Positions 62,691 to 64,000 of a stretch of DNA of 64,000 nucleotides are shown in pieces. Made by a program: the position numbers and the translations under genes. The notes beneath the pieces were generated by a model. That model did no database searches, had not been told where the DNA came from, and saw only the letters and a list, made by a program, of their open reading frames with translations. The stretch is from Pontitalea aquivivens (GTDB lineage Bacteria; Pseudomonadota; Alphaproteobacteria; Rhodobacterales; Rhodobacteraceae). Where the stretch lies: assembly GCF_046507575.1 (NCBI RefSeq), contig NZ_JBKFEY010000016.1, positions 1-64,000 on the forward strand, written 5' to 3'. Each line of letters starts with the position of its first letter. The stretch's first letter is position 1.

Positions 62691-62826
62691 GGGCGGTCTC
62701 CTCGGGGGCCGGGGAAAAGATGTGGCGCGGATACCGGATTGGCCGGTGGCTGTCCTTGATCGGTGTCAAACCCGCGCAGGGCTCGCGGGGGGGTTTACGC
62801 CCCATTTGGCACGACCGGAAGGGAAA

Positions 62827-63198
62827 TCAGCCCTTCAGCCGCGCGCGGTAGTCATTCGCGCGCCAGTCGGCGCGGGTCTGCCACTGATCGGCCGGTTGGC
62901 GGGCGGCCAGATCGGCGTGGATTTCCACCTCGTCAAAGCCGGACCGGCGCGCCATCGCATATTGATCGGCCAGAACGTGACCGGCGGCGCGCAACCGCCC
63001 CGCAAAGCCCGCCGCGCGCAACCGGCGCGCCAGGGTAAAGCCGCGCCCGTCGCTGAAGGCGGGAAAGGCGATGCGGATCAGGTCCGCCCCATCGGCCAGC
63101 GCGGGCAGCGCCGCGGGGTCGGTGTCGGGGGCCAGATCGGTGATGGCGCCGGTCCAGTCCTCGGGGTGGAAACCATCGTCGCGCACGATCACGTTCAT
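62827..63198 (-). CDS. DUF934 protein of the cys operon
   Basis: A 123-residue protein of the DUF934 family, which is regularly encoded next to cysI and cysH. GFTLARRLRAAGFAGRLRAAGHVLADQY is the family core and RRSGFDEVEI the C-terminal part. It is thought to help sulfite reductase activity, but the mechanism is not established. Its start overlaps the cysH stop by four bases (ATGA). Co-transcribed with cysH and the upstream sulfite reductase gene. Confidence 0.88.
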   Translation of the reverse strand: MNVIVRDDGFHPEDWTGAITDLAPDTDPAALPALADGADLIRIAFPAFSDGRGFTLARRLRAAGFAGRLRAAGHVLADQYAMARRSGFDEVEIHADLAARQPADQWQTRADWRANDYRARLKG

Positions 63199-63953
63199 GC
63201 CACTTTCTCCGTCTTGTCCGTTGTGTGTGCGTCGGCCTTCACGCGCACGGCCTTGCCGCCGATGAAATGGATGCCGCATTCGGTCTTGGCCGAATTGCGC
63301 CAGCGCCCCGCGCGCGGGTCTTCGCCGGGCGCCACCGGGCTGGTGCAGGGCGCGCAGCCGATCGAGGGGTAGCCCCTGGCGACCAGCGGATGGCGGGGCA
63401 GGCGGTTCTGGACGATATATTCTTCCAGATCCTCGCGGCCCCAATGCGCCAGCGGGTTGATCTTCATCCGGGCCGGGGTTTCCACCTCAAAGAAATCCAG
63501 CGCCGCGCGGGTTGATCCCTGATAACGCTTGCGCCCGGTGATCCAGGCATCGAACCCTTGCAGCGCGCCTTCCAGCGGCACCGTCTTGCGCAGCGTGCAG
63601 CAGGCGTCGGTGTCGAACTGGTGCAATGTGCCGTCCGGGTCGTCCAGCCGCAGCGCCGCATCGGCCGCGCTGATCCGGCGGATGTCGGTCAGCTTCAGCC
63701 GCTGCGCCAGATCCGTCTGATAGGTCAGTGTTTCGGGAAACAGCATCCGCGTGTCGATGAACAGCACCGGCGTGCCCGGCGCGATGACCGAGACCATGTG
63801 CAGCAGCACCACCGATTCCGCCCCGAAGGACGACACCAGCGCCACATTGCCCACCGCCGGGTCCTTCAGCGCACGTTCCATCACCGTCACGGCGGCGTGG
63901 TGGCGGTAGCGGTCGTTCAGATCCGCCACCCGGGCGGCGATGTCAGGCTGCAT
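63195..63953 (-). CDS. cysH: Phosphoadenylyl/adenylyl-sulfate reductase
   Basis: A 252-residue assimilatory reductase converting (phospho)adenylyl sulfate to sulfite. The PP-loop-like SSFGAESVVLLHM binds the nucleotide. Two cysteine pairs, DACCTLRK (about residues 119-120) and IGCAPCTSPV (about residues 201-204), bind a [4Fe-4S] cluster, marking the APS-using type. The catalytic Cys is in KTECGIHF near the C-terminus. It overlaps the upstream sulfite reductase gene by 11 bases and the DUF934 gene by four. Confidence 0.95.
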   Translation of the reverse strand: MQPDIAARVADLNDRYRHHAAVTVMERALKDPAVGNVALVSSFGAESVVLLHMVSVIAPGTPVLFIDTRMLFPETLTYQTDLAQRLKLTDIRRISAADAALRLDDPDGTLHQFDTDACCTLRKTVPLEGALQGFDAWITGRKRYQGSTRAALDFFEVETPARMKINPLAHWGREDLEEYIVQNRLPRHPLVARGYPSIGCAPCTSPVAPGEDPRAGRWRNSAKTECGIHFIGGKAVRVKADAHTTDKTEKVA

Positions 63954-64000
63954 CGCGGGCCTCTTGCGGATAAAGTGCGGCCTTGAACGGCGCGGGGCCA
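63943..64000 (-). CDS. Sulfite reductase gene, 3' end (partial)
   Basis: The minus strand reads GPAPFKAALYPQEARDAA and a stop at 63943-63945, overlapping the cysH start. In this operon layout the gene before cysH is normally the nitrite/sulfite reductase hemoprotein, and the short tail is consistent with it. Only the last 18 codons are in the window, so identity rests on context. Confidence 0.6.
   Translation of the reverse strand, partial: GPAPFKAALYPQEARDAA

Overview
The window is chromosomal DNA of a high-GC alphaproteobacterium, almost certainly a member of the Rhodobacteraceae (Rhodobacter/Paracoccus-like). The evidence is the sciP-ctrA cell-cycle pair, gene content and protein sequences typical of that family, FNR- and alphaproteobacterial-LexA-type sites, and recurrent intergenic palindromes. 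Most of the window is ordinary core genome: tRNA modification (mnmA, trmFO, gluQ), replication and repair (ligA, recG, gyrA, dnaB, radA), translation (infC, typA), central metabolism (acnA, tkt), nucleotide and amino-acid synthesis (purF, pyrE, pyrC, hisI, alr), envelope functions (mlaE/mlaF, a PqiA-like protein, an L,D-transpeptidase, dsbB) and assimilatory sulfur reduction (cysH plus the tail of the upstream sulfite reductase gene).

Layout. 1-14.6 kb: mnmA, sciP-ctrA, ligA-recG, an SOS-box-preceded micro-gene, a NifU-like scaffold gene, hisI, gluQ-trmFO, gyrA, dsbB and a YqaA-like gene. 14.9-23.6 kb: an 8.6-kb integrated element sitting in tRNA-Leu(CAA), bounded by perfect 59-bp direct repeats. 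It carries a tyrosine integrase, an AlpA-type regulator, a chain of overlapping small genes, a DUF3987 primase/helicase-like replication protein and one HK97-type major capsid protein, with no portal, terminase, protease or tail genes. That is the layout of a phage satellite. 23.8-31.6 kb: a secreted RTX-Hint protein, a DUF1127 gene, a MocR-type regulator, an ALDH-like half protein and a polyamine-type ABC transporter lacking its binding protein. 31.7-34.6 kb: typA and two small membrane-protein genes. 34.7-36.9 kb: a decayed accessory patch with an IS30 remnant, a gene truncated by it, an orphan gene and a frameshifted phage-like gene.

37-64 kb returns to core genome: acnA, a DUF1223 protein, tkt, zapA, radA-cvpA-purF, alr-mlaE-mlaF-pqiA, dnaB, pyrC-pyrE, several small Rhodobacteraceae proteins, a glycosyltransferase, the L,D-transpeptidase, infC, an Ala-rich repeat protein, a ferredoxin-NADP reductase and the cys operon. 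Two families of intergenic palindromes recur at gene ends.

The most interesting candidates are these: (1) an unannotated RNA at about 59515-59636, preceded by a perfect FNR-type palindrome centred at -41.5 from the predicted start, in which three separate hairpin loops each expose a CUCCC anti-Shine-Dalgarno motif; (2) a 41-residue membrane micro-protein with a perfect GTTC-N7-GTTC LexA box upstream, possibly analogous to Caulobacter SidA; (3) the capsid-only satellite, with its own internal opposite-strand RNA/attenuator region and arm-type integrase sites at both ends.
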